Shown in pieces: positions 1-7,388 of a DNA stretch of 29,024 nt; position 1 is the stretch's first letter, and each line of letters starts with the position of its first letter. The translations under genes were made by a program, and so were the position numbers. The notes below the pieces were generated by a model. The model saw only the letters and a list, made by a program, of their open reading frames with translations. It ran no database searches and had not been told where the DNA came from. Origin of the DNA: an uncultured Hungatella sp. (GTDB taxonomy: Bacteria > Bacillota > Clostridia > Lachnospirales > Lachnospiraceae); NCBI GenBank assembly GCA_910585435.1, contig CAJUEJ010000042.1:1-29024 (forward strand). Direction: 5' to 3'.

Positions 1-2
1 GA

Positions 3-188
3 ACAGAGTTGGTTTCTAAACTAATAGAGTGGGCGAAAGAACTGGGATATAAGAAGATGATTCTGGAGACAGGAGAACTTTTAGTGGAATCTTGTCATGT
101 ATATTCAAAGTTAGGATTTAAGCAAATTCCTAATTATGGTGCGTATATAGATATGCCAGAATCTCTTTGTATGGGAAAAGAATTGTAA
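3..188 (+). CDS. GNAT-family N-acetyltransferase, C-terminal fragment (5' end outside window)
   Basis: An open frame enters from the left edge and stops at TAA 186-188, giving 61 visible residues. The sequence has the usual GNAT C-terminal layout: a helix ending in WAKELGYKK, a strand MILETGE, then the helix and turn VYSKLGFKQIPNY, which correspond to the acetyl-CoA-binding end of the fold. The substrate cannot be told from this fragment. It reads toward the hairpin at 334-381. The DNA here is more A+T-rich than most of the window, so it may belong to a separately acquired segment. The family call is fairly secure; the function is not. Confidence 0.7.
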   Translation, partial: TELVSKLIEWAKELGYKKMILETGELLVESCHVYSKLGFKQIPNYGAYIDMPESLCMGKEL

Positions 189-333
189 ATCGAAACAGAC
201 AAATACTATCAGCGGTTAAAGAAAGAAGAATCAAACCGATTAGCGATTGGGAGGGAACGAAAAAGCCGCCAAAATCTATTATCCAACGTCCAGAACTGCA
301 AGTGAATGCTATGCTTAAACTTTGTCTGCAAAA
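189..333 (+). other. Short AT-rich spacer with an orphan open frame
   Basis: Between the acetyltransferase stop and the terminator, one frame stays open for about 37 codons, ending in TGA near 303-305 and including the residues KYYQRLKKEESNRLA. It has no evident ribosome site and no ATG at its start. It could be the tail of a decayed gene or chance. I see no other feature in this stretch. Confidence 0.25.
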
Positions 334-381
334 CAGGCGTTAGCCAATGACAAAAGTCATAGGCCAACGCCTGCTGTTTTT
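334..381. terminator. Bidirectional hairpin terminator between converging genes
   Basis: CAGGCGTT at 334-341 pairs with AACGCCTG at 366-373. The stem continues through GCC/GGC and ATGAC/GTCAT around an AAAA loop. A T-run at 377-381 follows on the plus strand, and TTTTG follows on the minus strand. It sits between the plus-strand acetyltransferase fragment and the minus-strand exported-protein gene, whose stop codon lies at its edge, so it probably ends both transcripts. Confidence 0.75.
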
Positions 382-973
382 ACCATCCCACAAACATTAT
401 CATCCCCATATCTTCATCCCATCCCAATATTTCAGCATAGTAACTGGTAGTGGGATTTCCTGTTCCGTCGTCAAAAGCAAAGGCCTCGAGTTCATTGTAA
501 GCATTGAACTCGATGTTTTGGGGATCTAAAAATCCGGTTCCCCAGCCTCCGCCGTTGTATTCGCTGTCATATTTGTACCATTCAAATATGTCATGCTGTC
601 CGATAGTCTCACTCCAGTTTCCTTTCAGGCTGGGATCCCATGTGATGCCGTTTGATTCGATAATGTTCCGGTATATTGCAAAGGCTTCCTCCATGGTATA
701 AGATACCCCGTTGGCCGGCGCAGGCACTTCAGGATATACAAAGGTAGACGGCAATGCCAACCTGCCCTCTGCTTTTCCGCAATTTACATAATGCTCATAC
801 AGCGCCTTTCTATCCCTTCCGTATGCCAACATCAGATCGGGATAGGTTTCCGCATAGTAATCACTGTCAAACAGTACGCCATCCGCCATCCTTGCAGGGG
901 TGGCATATACGGTAACCGCGCTTCCAAGCGCCATACCTATTGCAAGCACCATCATCACAAGCTTCTTCTTCAT
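380..973 (-). CDS. Small exported protein with an N-terminal FDxxYY/EGR module
   Basis: A 197-aa protein. The N-terminus is a signal peptide: MKKK, a hydrophobic stretch, then a likely cleavage near VYA-TP. Residues of about 28-75 form a module with ARMADGVLFDSDYY, a PD pair, LYEHYV and EGRL. The same order recurs at the N-terminus of the polysaccharide deacetylase at 18946-20136, and resembles short repeats seen in many secreted bacterial proteins. The remaining ~120 residues are acidic and rich in Trp, Tyr and Gly, with no catalytic motif I recognise. A GAGGGG site precedes the ATG. It is the last gene of the minus-strand operon, 34 nt after the DUF4190-type gene. Export is clear; function is unknown. 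Confidence 0.8.
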   Translation of the reverse strand: MKKKLVMMVLAIGMALGSAVTVYATPARMADGVLFDSDYYAETYPDLMLAYGRDRKALYEHYVNCGKAEGRLALPSTFVYPEVPAPANGVSYTMEEAFAIYRNIIESNGITWDPSLKGNWSETIGQHDIFEWYKYDSEYNGGGWGTGFLDPQNIEFNAYNELEAFAFDDGTGNPTTSYYAEILGWDEDMGMIMFVGW

Positions 974-1007
974 AGATTTCCCCTCAAACCGTGTATTTTA
1001 AGAAATA

Positions 1008-1709
1008 TTACTGATACATCTCCATAAGCTCATTGTACATAGACATAAATTCAGGATCATTCATCAGTTTAATTACATATCCCCAATAAAACGTCATTCC
1101 GATGCTGACAACAATAGAAATAATCGCCATCACCAATCCTGCAATCGCAAATCCGTGGAAAGGCCGTCCCTTCTTTGACAGGATAACCAGCACAATGGAT
1201 ATCACTGCCAGCGGAAACTGGAGAAAAGGAATACAGCAGGTAAGCAGCGCAAAGATTCCCACAATCATTGAAGCAAGCGCCATACCGTTGGACTGCTTGG
1301 GCGGAGCCTGTTGATAGGAACCCTGCTGATACGGTTGCTGGTAAGGCTGCTGATATGGACTCTGCCGGTAGGATTGCTGATCAGGCTGCTGATATGGATT
1401 TTGCGGATATGGCGGCTGACCAGGCTGTTGGTACTGGTTTTGCGGATATGGCGATTGTCCTTGAGGATATTGCCCCTCCTGCTGTCCTTGTGGATCCTGC
1501 CTCTGTTGCTGGCTCTGGCTTTGCGGATCCTGTCCCTGCTTCTGATATGGATTCTGATTCTGTGCCTGCTCCTGATTTAAATATTGCTGAAATTGTGGCT
1601 GCTCCTGGGAATTCTGCTGTTTGGGCGGATTCCCCGGTTCATTTTGAGGCGGATCCTGAGAAATCTGGCCTGAATCATTCTCGGAATTTGGGTTTGTATG
1701 TTCGTCCAT
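1008..1709 (-). CDS. DUF4190-type membrane protein with a Gln/Pro/Tyr-rich N-terminus
   Basis: A 233-aa protein. Residues 1-140 are low complexity, dominated by Q, P, Y, N and G, with short repeats such as QQPYQQPYQQ and NPYQQP, and hardly any hydrophobic residues. Residues of about 141-215 hold hydrophobic segments (GMALASMIVGIFALLTC, then FPLAVISIVLVIL and FAIAGLVMAIISIVVSIG) in the arrangement of DUF4190 proteins. A short acidic tail follows. A GAGAGG site lies 8 nt before the ATG. It starts 17 nt after the ComFB-domain gene stops, so the two are probably co-transcribed. The disordered N-terminus probably faces the cytoplasm, but I cannot prove the topology. Family function is unknown. Confidence 0.82.
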   Translation of the reverse strand: MDEHTNPNSENDSGQISQDPPQNEPGNPPKQQNSQEQPQFQQYLNQEQAQNQNPYQKQGQDPQSQSQQQRQDPQGQQEGQYPQGQSPYPQNQYQQPGQPPYPQNPYQQPDQQSYRQSPYQQPYQQPYQQGSYQQAPPKQSNGMALASMIVGIFALLTCCIPFLQFPLAVISIVLVILSKKGRPFHGFAIAGLVMAIISIVVSIGMTFYWGYVIKLMNDPEFMSMYNELMEMYQ

Positions 1710-1726
1710 GTCGTAATCCTCTCAAT

Positions 1727-2509
1727 CTATTTTTTGTGTCTTGGGCGTTCCCTCACCTTGCTGCATGCCTTCATAAACTCAGTCAGCATAGGAATCTTAT
1801 ACCGGTTCTCATAATAGCTGAGAATCGGGGAGATGGAATCCTTGCTGGTAACAACATATTTAGAAGGAAGTCCGGTCAGTGTCAATGCACATACATCAGC
1901 CATGCACCGCTCGCAGCAGCATACATTGTGCTCTTCCATAAGCTTGTGGACATCCTGACGCAGAAGCAGAAGCTCCATAACATTGATAAACCGGTATTCC
2001 CCGTCTTCCAGATTGCTGTTAACCAGGCTTTCAGGAATAATATTCTGGGCGGATACCTTCAGGGCAGCTCCGTTGCTTACATTCTGTTCCATCACTAACT
2101 CCTGCTTGGCAGTAGGGCCCAGCTCGTCGGTGGGCACCTCTCCCAGGCCGGCGGATTCCTGGACAGGGTTCTCAGGAACAGCTGCGGATAAGGTAGGGGT
2201 GGATGATATGGAAGCAGCGGCAGACGGTACGGATGCCTGGGCCGGAGCCGGTTCTGCAGCCGGGAACTCCTGATTTTCCTTCTCAAGCTCCTGGGTAAGA
2301 TTGGTGAGAATCTCCTGAGAGACCCTGTCATCCCTGCTTCCCTGATCCACAACCGTTACCTTCTTCGGTGTGACGGTATGGGAACGGACACTGCTCTTTT
2401 CCTGACCGGCAGCTTCGGGTGAAGCCTCGCCCGGGGCATTGGTCTCCGGGGTCACTCCGTTGGTCAGCAGGTCCATTACATGTGAAGTTTTGTTGGTTTT
2501 CTTAGCCAT
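1727..2509 (-). CDS. ComFB-domain protein with a disordered N-terminal half; probable ParA partner
   Basis: A 260-aa protein. The N-terminus is lysine-rich (MAKKTNKTSHVMDLL), followed by about 130 residues rich in Ala, Pro, Glu and Ser that look disordered. From about residue 160 it matches the ComFB family: a helix INVMELLLLRQDVHKLM, a cysteine cluster C197-C199, C202 and C207 followed by ALTLTGLPSKYVV, then a helical tail with C249. ComFB is named from a Bacillus competence operon, and recent work describes members as cyclic-dinucleotide receptors. Its ATG overlaps the 3' end of the ParA gene by 8 nt and is preceded by AAAGGAGG, so the two are probably translationally coupled. The long N-terminal extension is unusual for this normally short domain. 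The role as a ParA adaptor is inferred from the basic N-terminus and gene order. Confidence 0.82.
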   Translation of the reverse strand: MAKKTNKTSHVMDLLTNGVTPETNAPGEASPEAAGQEKSSVRSHTVTPKKVTVVDQGSRDDRVSQEILTNLTQELEKENQEFPAAEPAPAQASVPSAAASISSTPTLSAAVPENPVQESAGLGEVPTDELGPTAKQELVMEQNVSNGAALKVSAQNIIPESLVNSNLEDGEYRFINVMELLLLRQDVHKLMEEHNVCCCERCMADVCALTLTGLPSKYVVTSKDSISPILSYYENRYKIPMLTEFMKACSKVRERPRHKK

Positions 2510-3287
2510 TATGTGATACCTCCTTTAGGTGAATAGCCGGTGCGATTTCATTTAAAAACAGCAGGTAATCCTTTACCGCTGCGGAACGGGGATTATATGA
2601 GAAAATGCTTTCGCCATGGGCAGGTGCTTCCGCGATGGCGACCCCGGAACGTATCTTCGTGTCAAAAACCCTGGAATGAATCTGAGCGGCCAGCTGTTCG
2701 GCCATCTCCAGAACATCCCGGGACAAAAGGGTACGGGAGTTGTATCTGGTTAAAAGGATACCCAGGACATTGAGCCCGGGATTAAAGGTGTCCTGTACCG
2801 ATTCGATGGTTTCCTTTAACTGTGCAAGGCCTACAAGGCTTAAGATGTCAGATGCCATAGGGATAATCAGGAAATCAGAAACCGAATAGGCATTGACTGT
2901 CAGCAGATTCAGAGCCGGCGGCGTGTCTATGATGACATAATCATACTGATCGATAATAGGCCGAAGGGCATTCCTTAAGATATACTCTCTGTCGGTTGTA
3001 ATCTTCTCCAGGCCGCTGCCGCTGAGGGAAATATCAGACACTAAAAGATCGCCGTAATCGGTCTCAACAAGCGCCTTCTCCACAGGAACAGACCCCTTCA
3101 GCACATCCAGGATCGTGTATTCGTGCCCCATACCGGCCCCCAGACAGAAGCCTAAATTGCCCTGGGGATCAAGGTCGATTCCCAAAACCCTCTTGCCTAT
3201 CAAGGAAATGCCGGAAGCCAATGCCGCAGATGTAGTGGTTTTCCCTACACCGCCCTTTTGGTTCGAGACTGTAATTGTAATAGACAA
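2502..3287 (-). CDS. ParA/Soj/MinD-family ATPase
   Basis: A 261-aa P-loop ATPase with the deviant Walker A KGGVGKTT near residue 11, the signature lysine of the ParA/MinD group, GIDLDPQGN after it, and DYVIIDTPPALNLL as Walker B. It lacks an N-terminal helix-turn-helix, so it is the short Soj-like type. Such proteins dimerise with ATP, bind DNA non-specifically and position cargo. No parB-like gene is next to it; the following overlapping gene encodes a ComFB-domain protein. I chose TTG at 3287 because GGAGG (3295-3299) is only 1 nt from the ATG at 3291-3293 but 7 nt from this TTG. The ATG start would add Met-Ile. It is the first gene of an operon divergent from fliD, so a role in placing flagellar or chemotaxis components is possible. 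Confidence 0.88.
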   Translation of the reverse strand: MSITITVSNQKGGVGKTTTSAALASGISLIGKRVLGIDLDPQGNLGFCLGAGMGHEYTILDVLKGSVPVEKALVETDYGDLLVSDISLSGSGLEKITTDREYILRNALRPIIDQYDYVIIDTPPALNLLTVNAYSVSDFLIIPMASDILSLVGLAQLKETIESVQDTFNPGLNVLGILLTRYNSRTLLSRDVLEMAEQLAAQIHSRVFDTKIRSGVAIAEAPAHGESIFSYNPRSAAVKDYLLFLNEIAPAIHLKEVSHNG

Positions 3288-3294
3288 AATCATA

Positions 3295-3299
3295 CCTCC
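3295..3299 (-). promoter_or_regulatory. Ribosome binding site that decides the ParA start
   Basis: The minus strand reads GGAGG, then T, ATG, ATT, TTG. The first ATG is too close for normal initiation, while the in-frame TTG at 3285-3287 has 7-nt spacing. This favours a TTG start. Confidence 0.55.
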
Positions 3300-3342
3300 A
3301 ACGTGTAAAAATAGTAAAAATGATTTTCGAAATATTATGTTT

Positions 3343-3371
3343 ATTATATATCATGTCGATAAATAAGTATA
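3343..3371 (-). promoter_or_regulatory. Candidate sigma-A promoter of the ParA operon
   Basis: The minus strand has a perfect -10 TATAAT (3348-3343) with a weak -35-like TATACT 17 nt upstream (3371-3366). The predicted start lies about 45-50 nt before the ParA start codon. The -10 is convincing; the -35 is not. Confidence 0.4.
3354..3361 (+). promoter_or_regulatory. fliD: Possible sigma-28 (SigD/FliA) -10 element upstream of fliD
   Basis: GTCGATAA differs at one base from the flagellar sigma-factor -10 GCCGATAA, and lies about 90 nt before the fliD ATG. At the expected 15-nt spacing the -35 position reads TTAT instead of TAAA, so support is weak. Late flagellar genes such as fliD are commonly driven by this sigma factor. 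Confidence 0.3.
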
Positions 3372-3451
3372 GATTAAAAATGATTTTTTTTCAGTACATC
3401 AATGGCAATACAGGTTGAAAGACAGATTGTAAATGAAAGGAGTTTTTTTAA

Positions 3452-6400
3452 ATGGCAAGTTTATCAAGTTCAAGCGTATCCGGCTCCAACAGCTTGGGAA
3501 ATACATCGTTAAGAGGTTTTGGCGGCTTGGCATCGGGAATCGATCGTGATGCCATCATCGAGCAGATGACTCTGAGTACTAACACAAAGATTGAGAGTCA
3601 GAAGTCTAATATGACAAAGCTTCAGTGGAAGCAGGAGGCATACAGGGGGGTTACAGATAAGATTCTGGATCTGACTGACAAGTATGCCAGCTATTCTTCT
3701 ACCAGCAATCTGAAGGATCCATTTCTGTTTTCTAAAAGCCTGGTGACTGTCCACGGAGCGGAGGCTGCCACCAGATTTGTTACTGCTACAGGAACTTCTA
3801 AGCTGGTGGAGAATGTGGCGATTACTGCGGTAAAGCAGCTTGCCACAGCTACAGTGCTTCAGTCCAAGCAGCATAATGTTGACAGCCTGGAGACAGATAA
3901 GATTTTGTTTAATGGCGGCTCTACGCCTACATCTACATTAAAAGGTACATTTCTCAGCATAGGAACTTATAGCTATGATAAAGGCGCCATGAAGTTCAAT
4001 GAAAGCTGGAAGTTTAAGTTTGACAGTACTTATACAGACAGAGATGGGAAGAAGCAGGAGGTTCATTATACAGGATCAACTCCTGAGGAATTAGTAAAAG
4101 AGCTAAATGCTATGGCAGAATCCCAGGGAGTCAGTGATCAGATTTCTTTTGAACTTGGCAGTGATAATAAGATACAGTTAAAGACATTGAAGAATCCAGG
4201 CGGTGGAGACGCTCCGGTAATAAGCGGCAATTCCACAGCGTTAAAAGCACTGGGATACGAAGGAAGTTCTAAAGTCATTAATATGGATGATTTCAATAAA
4301 GGGGTTCAGAAGCCTTTAGAAGAAGCATCTGTAAGCAATGATAATATTATTGATACATTGGCAGGACAGAGTTTAATATTTGAATATGATGGAAATCAGA
4401 AGTCTGTTCAGCTGATTACAAAAGCTGAGGTGGATGAACTTAAGAGGCTTGGAAAAGAGGAAGGCGCAGAGGAGCAAATTAAGCAGATAGTATCCAATAT
4501 TCAGGGCCGTTTGGATAATGCTTTTGGTAAAGGAAATGTTACAGTAGGAAGTCTTCCTGAGGGAGATAGTAAAGACGGCTATAAACTGACATTCTCTACA
4601 AAAGATGACGGTCACACCATATCAATTTTGTCCAGCAACGGTGATCTGCTGAATACCTTGGGAATAGAGTTTGGCGAATCTAACAAGGTGAATGTGGACG
4701 GTAAGCTAGGGCAGGCAGCATTGAATCTTGATGCCAATACCTATACAAAAGCCAACGGTCAGCTGGATCTTGTGATTAATGGCGTAAGCATTACAGGCCT
4801 TACTGCCAACAGCACGATTTCTGATATTCTGTCAAAGATTAACTCTACCACAGCAGCTGGCGTAAAGGCCACTTATGTAGATGCAACCGGCCAGTTTATG
4901 CTGGTAACCAATGAGACCGGCGCGGGACGGGATATTACCTTGGATTCCGCATTGTCTGAGGCTCTTTTTGGCGGTGGCGTAACAAAGGGAGATGAACTGC
5001 TGGCTTATAAAAAAGATGCAAACGGGAACATTGAGACTAATGCTGATGGAAGCTTTGCAACAGAAGTGATAGCTACAAAATATGCGGATGGGGTTTTCAA
5101 ACTTAAGGATGGAAACGGATATGTAGATGAGTATGGCAGGCATTTAGCTGTAGGTGAGAATGACGATGGCTCTGAAAAAATATATAAGGATATATTTGTT
5201 GCAGAGGATCCTACCAAAAAGCCGGATGGCGCAGTCGGAGTCAATGCCGCCGGAAATTTCGTCAATAAAGATGGTCATTTACTGGATGAAAAAGGCCAGC
5301 TGGTAAATAAAAACGGAAATTTAGTGGCATTAGATGAGAATGGGAATGACAGGCTCATAGCAGTAATAGATAAGACAACTGGAAAAGCTGTTGATCCGTC
5401 AGAATACACGATAACAAATTTGACCATGGATGAGAATGGCAATTTGACTGGAACGGGTTTCACTAACCCAAACTATGAAGTAAAGCTAATCAACCAGAAC
5501 GGTCACTTTGTAGATAAGGATAATCATCTGGTAGATAAAGACGGCCATCAGGTAGATGAAAATGGTTATCGGTTGGATGATGACCGGAAATATTATCTTG
5601 ATGAAAATGGCAAAAAAATAGCTTACCATAAAGCGACTGACAGTTGGTACCATATAAATGAGGATGATAATTTTATTACTGAAGATGGGACAGCAGTAGC
5701 TTATGATTCTGATACAAAAAAATGGTATATGGTAGATGATGATGGTTTCTATATGGATGCAACTGGCCAGAAGATAGCTAAATCGGATGAAAAAGACGCA
5801 GATGGAAATCCGATTTGGTATCGTGTGACAGATGGGTATTTTTCGAATGCGGATGGCACAAAAAAATATGTCATGTCAAATGAAAAAAATGAGGATGGAA
5901 GTGCAGTCTGGTATGAGGTAAAAGACGGATTCTTTTCAGATGGAGAACACAGGCTGATTAACGGAAAGGACAAAGACGGAAAAGAAGTCTGGTATCGGGT
6001 AGATGAAACCGGCCATTTTATAGATAAAGAGAACTATAGAATAGTTAAGGAAAAGAATGAGGCCGGAGAAGAAGTTTGGTATCGGGTAGGAAAGAATGGC
6101 TTTTATTTAGATGAAGATGGAAAAGAAGTAAAGAAGGATGAAGATGGTAATTGGTATCGGGTACATGCAAATGGGGCATTTGTTGAAGAAGCTGATGGCT
6201 CTAAGGTACTAGCTGCAGGAAATGTGCCAGTAGAGAGTGAACGTGAAACAGGCACACGCGCAACGGGCAAACCTGAAAAGGGAGAACGTGTGGAAGTAAC
6301 GGCAGAGCCTGCTAAACAGGCTCAGGTATCCCTTCAAGACGGCACAATGGCAAGTGACGGCCCTATAACGACAGGTGTTGCCAGCGGTGCTGTTAAAAAA

Positions 6401-7369
6401 ATCGATGGTTTGGCACAGAATATTAGCAAAGGCCAAAATGCTGTTATTCAGGTCAGCTATGGAAATGGTGTTACTGTAGATATGGAGCGTGCTTCCAACA
6501 CCTTTAATCTGGAAGGCTTGACAGTTACGGTAACAGGTACATTTGGCGGGGAATATGCAAAAAATGAAGACGGAAGTTTTAAACTAGATGCCGATGGTAA
6601 GAAAATATGGAATGAGGATTCCTCCCAAACCGTCACCTTCTCTGCCAAGGCCGATGTAGATAAAGCTCTGGAAACAGTAAAAGCTTTCTTCGAGGATTTC
6701 AACGCTCTGGTAACTGAGATTAACAGCCAGATCACCGCCCGTCCGGACAGCAACTACGGTCCGCTGACAAGCGCCCAGAAGGAAGAGATGGATGAAACCT
6801 CTATCGAGAACTGGGAGAAGAAGGCAAAGCAGGGTATCCTGTTTGGCGACGATGTGATGCGTGATTTAAGCGGCAGCATGGAAGGAGTTCTCTCCAAGCT
6901 GATGATGAACTATGGGGTTAACTATCAGGATCTGGAAAAGATCGGTATCACCTATTCGGAAGACTATCTGGATGGCGGTACTCTGGTATTTGATGAGTCC
7001 AAATTCCGTTCTGCCATGGAAAGCGATCCGGAGCTGGTGTCCAAGCTCATCTCCGGCGGTGAAAGCGGCGGAAAGGGTCTGATCCATGTTGTGGAAGATT
7101 CCCTTACTCCATACGCTACCCGCTATGCTTCCAAGAACGGCAATTCCTATGGACGTCTGGTTGAGGTTGCCGGTACGGAGAAGAAGCCTACTACATTGAT
7201 GAGCAATCAGATTTATAAACAGCTGAAAGAGATGCAGGAAACTGTCGATAAACTGCAGGCACAGTTGAAGGTGGAACAGGATCGGTATATTTCTCAGTTT
7301 ACGACGATGGAGAGTCTGCTTAATCAGATGAACACACAGTCCAGCTATCTCTCCCAGCTTATGGCATAA
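3452..7369 (+). CDS. fliD: Flagellar filament cap protein FliD (hook-associated protein 2) with a giant central insert
   Basis: A 1305-aa protein, well above the usual 400-900. The N-terminal FliD domain is clear near residues 24-75: GLASGIDRDAIIEQM, then the coiled-coil with QWKQEAYRGVTDKILDL. A flagellin-IN-like segment lies at about 425-495 (LDLVINGVSITGL). Residues of about 500-925 are an Asp/Gly/Lys-rich insert with heptad-like repeats (609-629, 685-712) and seven Trp-Tyr repeats with Trp at 732, 758, 789, 820, 847, 876 and 901. The C-terminal FliD domain runs from about 990 to the end: FFEDFNALVTEIN, GILFGDDVMRDL, GITYSEDYLDGGTLVFDESKF and a terminal coiled coil. FliD caps the growing filament and helps flagellin fold. 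The insert falls where the variable outward-facing domains sit, so it is probably surface exposed. GAAAGGAG lies 9 nt before the ATG. Confidence 0.96.
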   Translation: MASLSSSSVSGSNSLGNTSLRGFGGLASGIDRDAIIEQMTLSTNTKIESQKSNMTKLQWKQEAYRGVTDKILDLTDKYASYSSTSNLKDPFLFSKSLVTVHGAEAATRFVTATGTSKLVENVAITAVKQLATATVLQSKQHNVDSLETDKILFNGGSTPTSTLKGTFLSIGTYSYDKGAMKFNESWKFKFDSTYTDRDGKKQEVHYTGSTPEELVKELNAMAESQGVSDQISFELGSDNKIQLKTLKNPGGGDAPVISGNSTALKALGYEGSSKVINMDDFNKGVQKPLEEASVSNDNIIDTLAGQSLIFEYDGNQKSVQLITKAEVDELKRLGKEEGAEEQIKQIVSNIQGRLDNAFGKGNVTVGSLPEGDSKDGYKLTFSTKDDGHTISILSSNGDLLNTLGIEFGESNKVNVDGKLGQAALNLDANTYTKANGQLDLVINGVSITGLTANSTISDILSKINSTTAAGVKATYVDATGQFMLVTNETGAGRDITLDSALSEALFGGGVTKGDELLAYKKDANGNIETNADGSFATEVIATKYADGVFKLKDGNGYVDEYGRHLAVGENDDGSEKIYKDIFVAEDPTKKPDGAVGVNAAGNFVNKDGHLLDEKGQLVNKNGNLVALDENGNDRLIAVIDKTTGKAVDPSEYTITNLTMDENGNLTGTGFTNPNYEVKLINQNGHFVDKDNHLVDKDGHQVDENGYRLDDDRKYYLDENGKKIAYHKATDSWYHINEDDNFITEDGTAVAYDSDTKKWYMVDDDGFYMDATGQKIAKSDEKDADGNPIWYRVTDGYFSNADGTKKYVMSNEKNEDGSAVWYEVKDGFFSDGEHRLINGKDKDGKEVWYRVDETGHFIDKENYRIVKEKNEAGEEVWYRVGKNGFYLDEDGKEVKKDEDGNWYRVHANGAFVEEADGSKVLAAGNVPVESERETGTRATGKPEKGERVEVTAEPAKQAQVSLQDGTMASDGPITTGVASGAVKKIDGLAQNISKGQNAVIQVSYGNGVTVDMERASNTFNLEGLTVTVTGTFGGEYAKNEDGSFKLDADGKKIWNEDSSQTVTFSAKADVDKALETVKAFFEDFNALVTEINSQITARPDSNYGPLTSAQKEEMDETSIENWEKKAKQGILFGDDVMRDLSGSMEGVLSKLMMNYGVNYQDLEKIGITYSEDYLDGGTLVFDESKFRSAMESDPELVSKLISGGESGGKGLIHVVEDSLTPYATRYASKNGNSYGRLVEVAGTEKKPTTLMSNQIYKQLKEMQETVDKLQAQLKVEQDRYISQFTTMESLLNQMNTQSSYLSQLMA
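5276..5338 (+). repeat. fliD: Seven-residue repeats in FliD, block 1
   Basis: Three consecutive 21-bp units encode HLLDEKG, QLVNKNG and a diverged NLVALDE at residues 609-629. They share the pattern [HQN]x[LV][DN][EK][KDN]G with block 2. Confidence 0.55.
5504..5587 (+). repeat. fliD: Seven-residue repeats in FliD, block 2
   Basis: Four consecutive 21-bp units encode HFVDKDN, HLVDKDG, HQVDENG and YRLDDDR at residues 685-712. The repeated acidic DKD/DEN groups could be metal-binding or simply a soluble spacer. Confidence 0.65.
5645..6175 (+). repeat. fliD: Trp-Tyr/Asp-Gly repeats in the FliD insert
   Basis: Seven units of about 25-31 residues, each with a WY pair (WYHI, WYMV, WYRV, WYEV, WYRV, WYRV, WYRV) followed by a turn such as DxxGxFxD and an acidic DxDG run. 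Trp positions are 732, 758, 789, 820, 847, 876 and 901. Spacing and aromatic-Gly pattern recall beta-hairpin repeats of surface proteins. Base composition is visibly more A+T-rich than the fliD ends. Confidence 0.75.
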
Positions 7370-7388
7370 TTTTAAGGAAACATTTCAC

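Noticed and set aside
1268..2098. 276-aa plus-strand open frame opposite the DUF4190-type and ComFB genes
   Set aside because: It is antisense to two well-supported genes, has no ribosome site, and its D/A/M-rich repeats are just the complement of the Gln-rich coding repeats.
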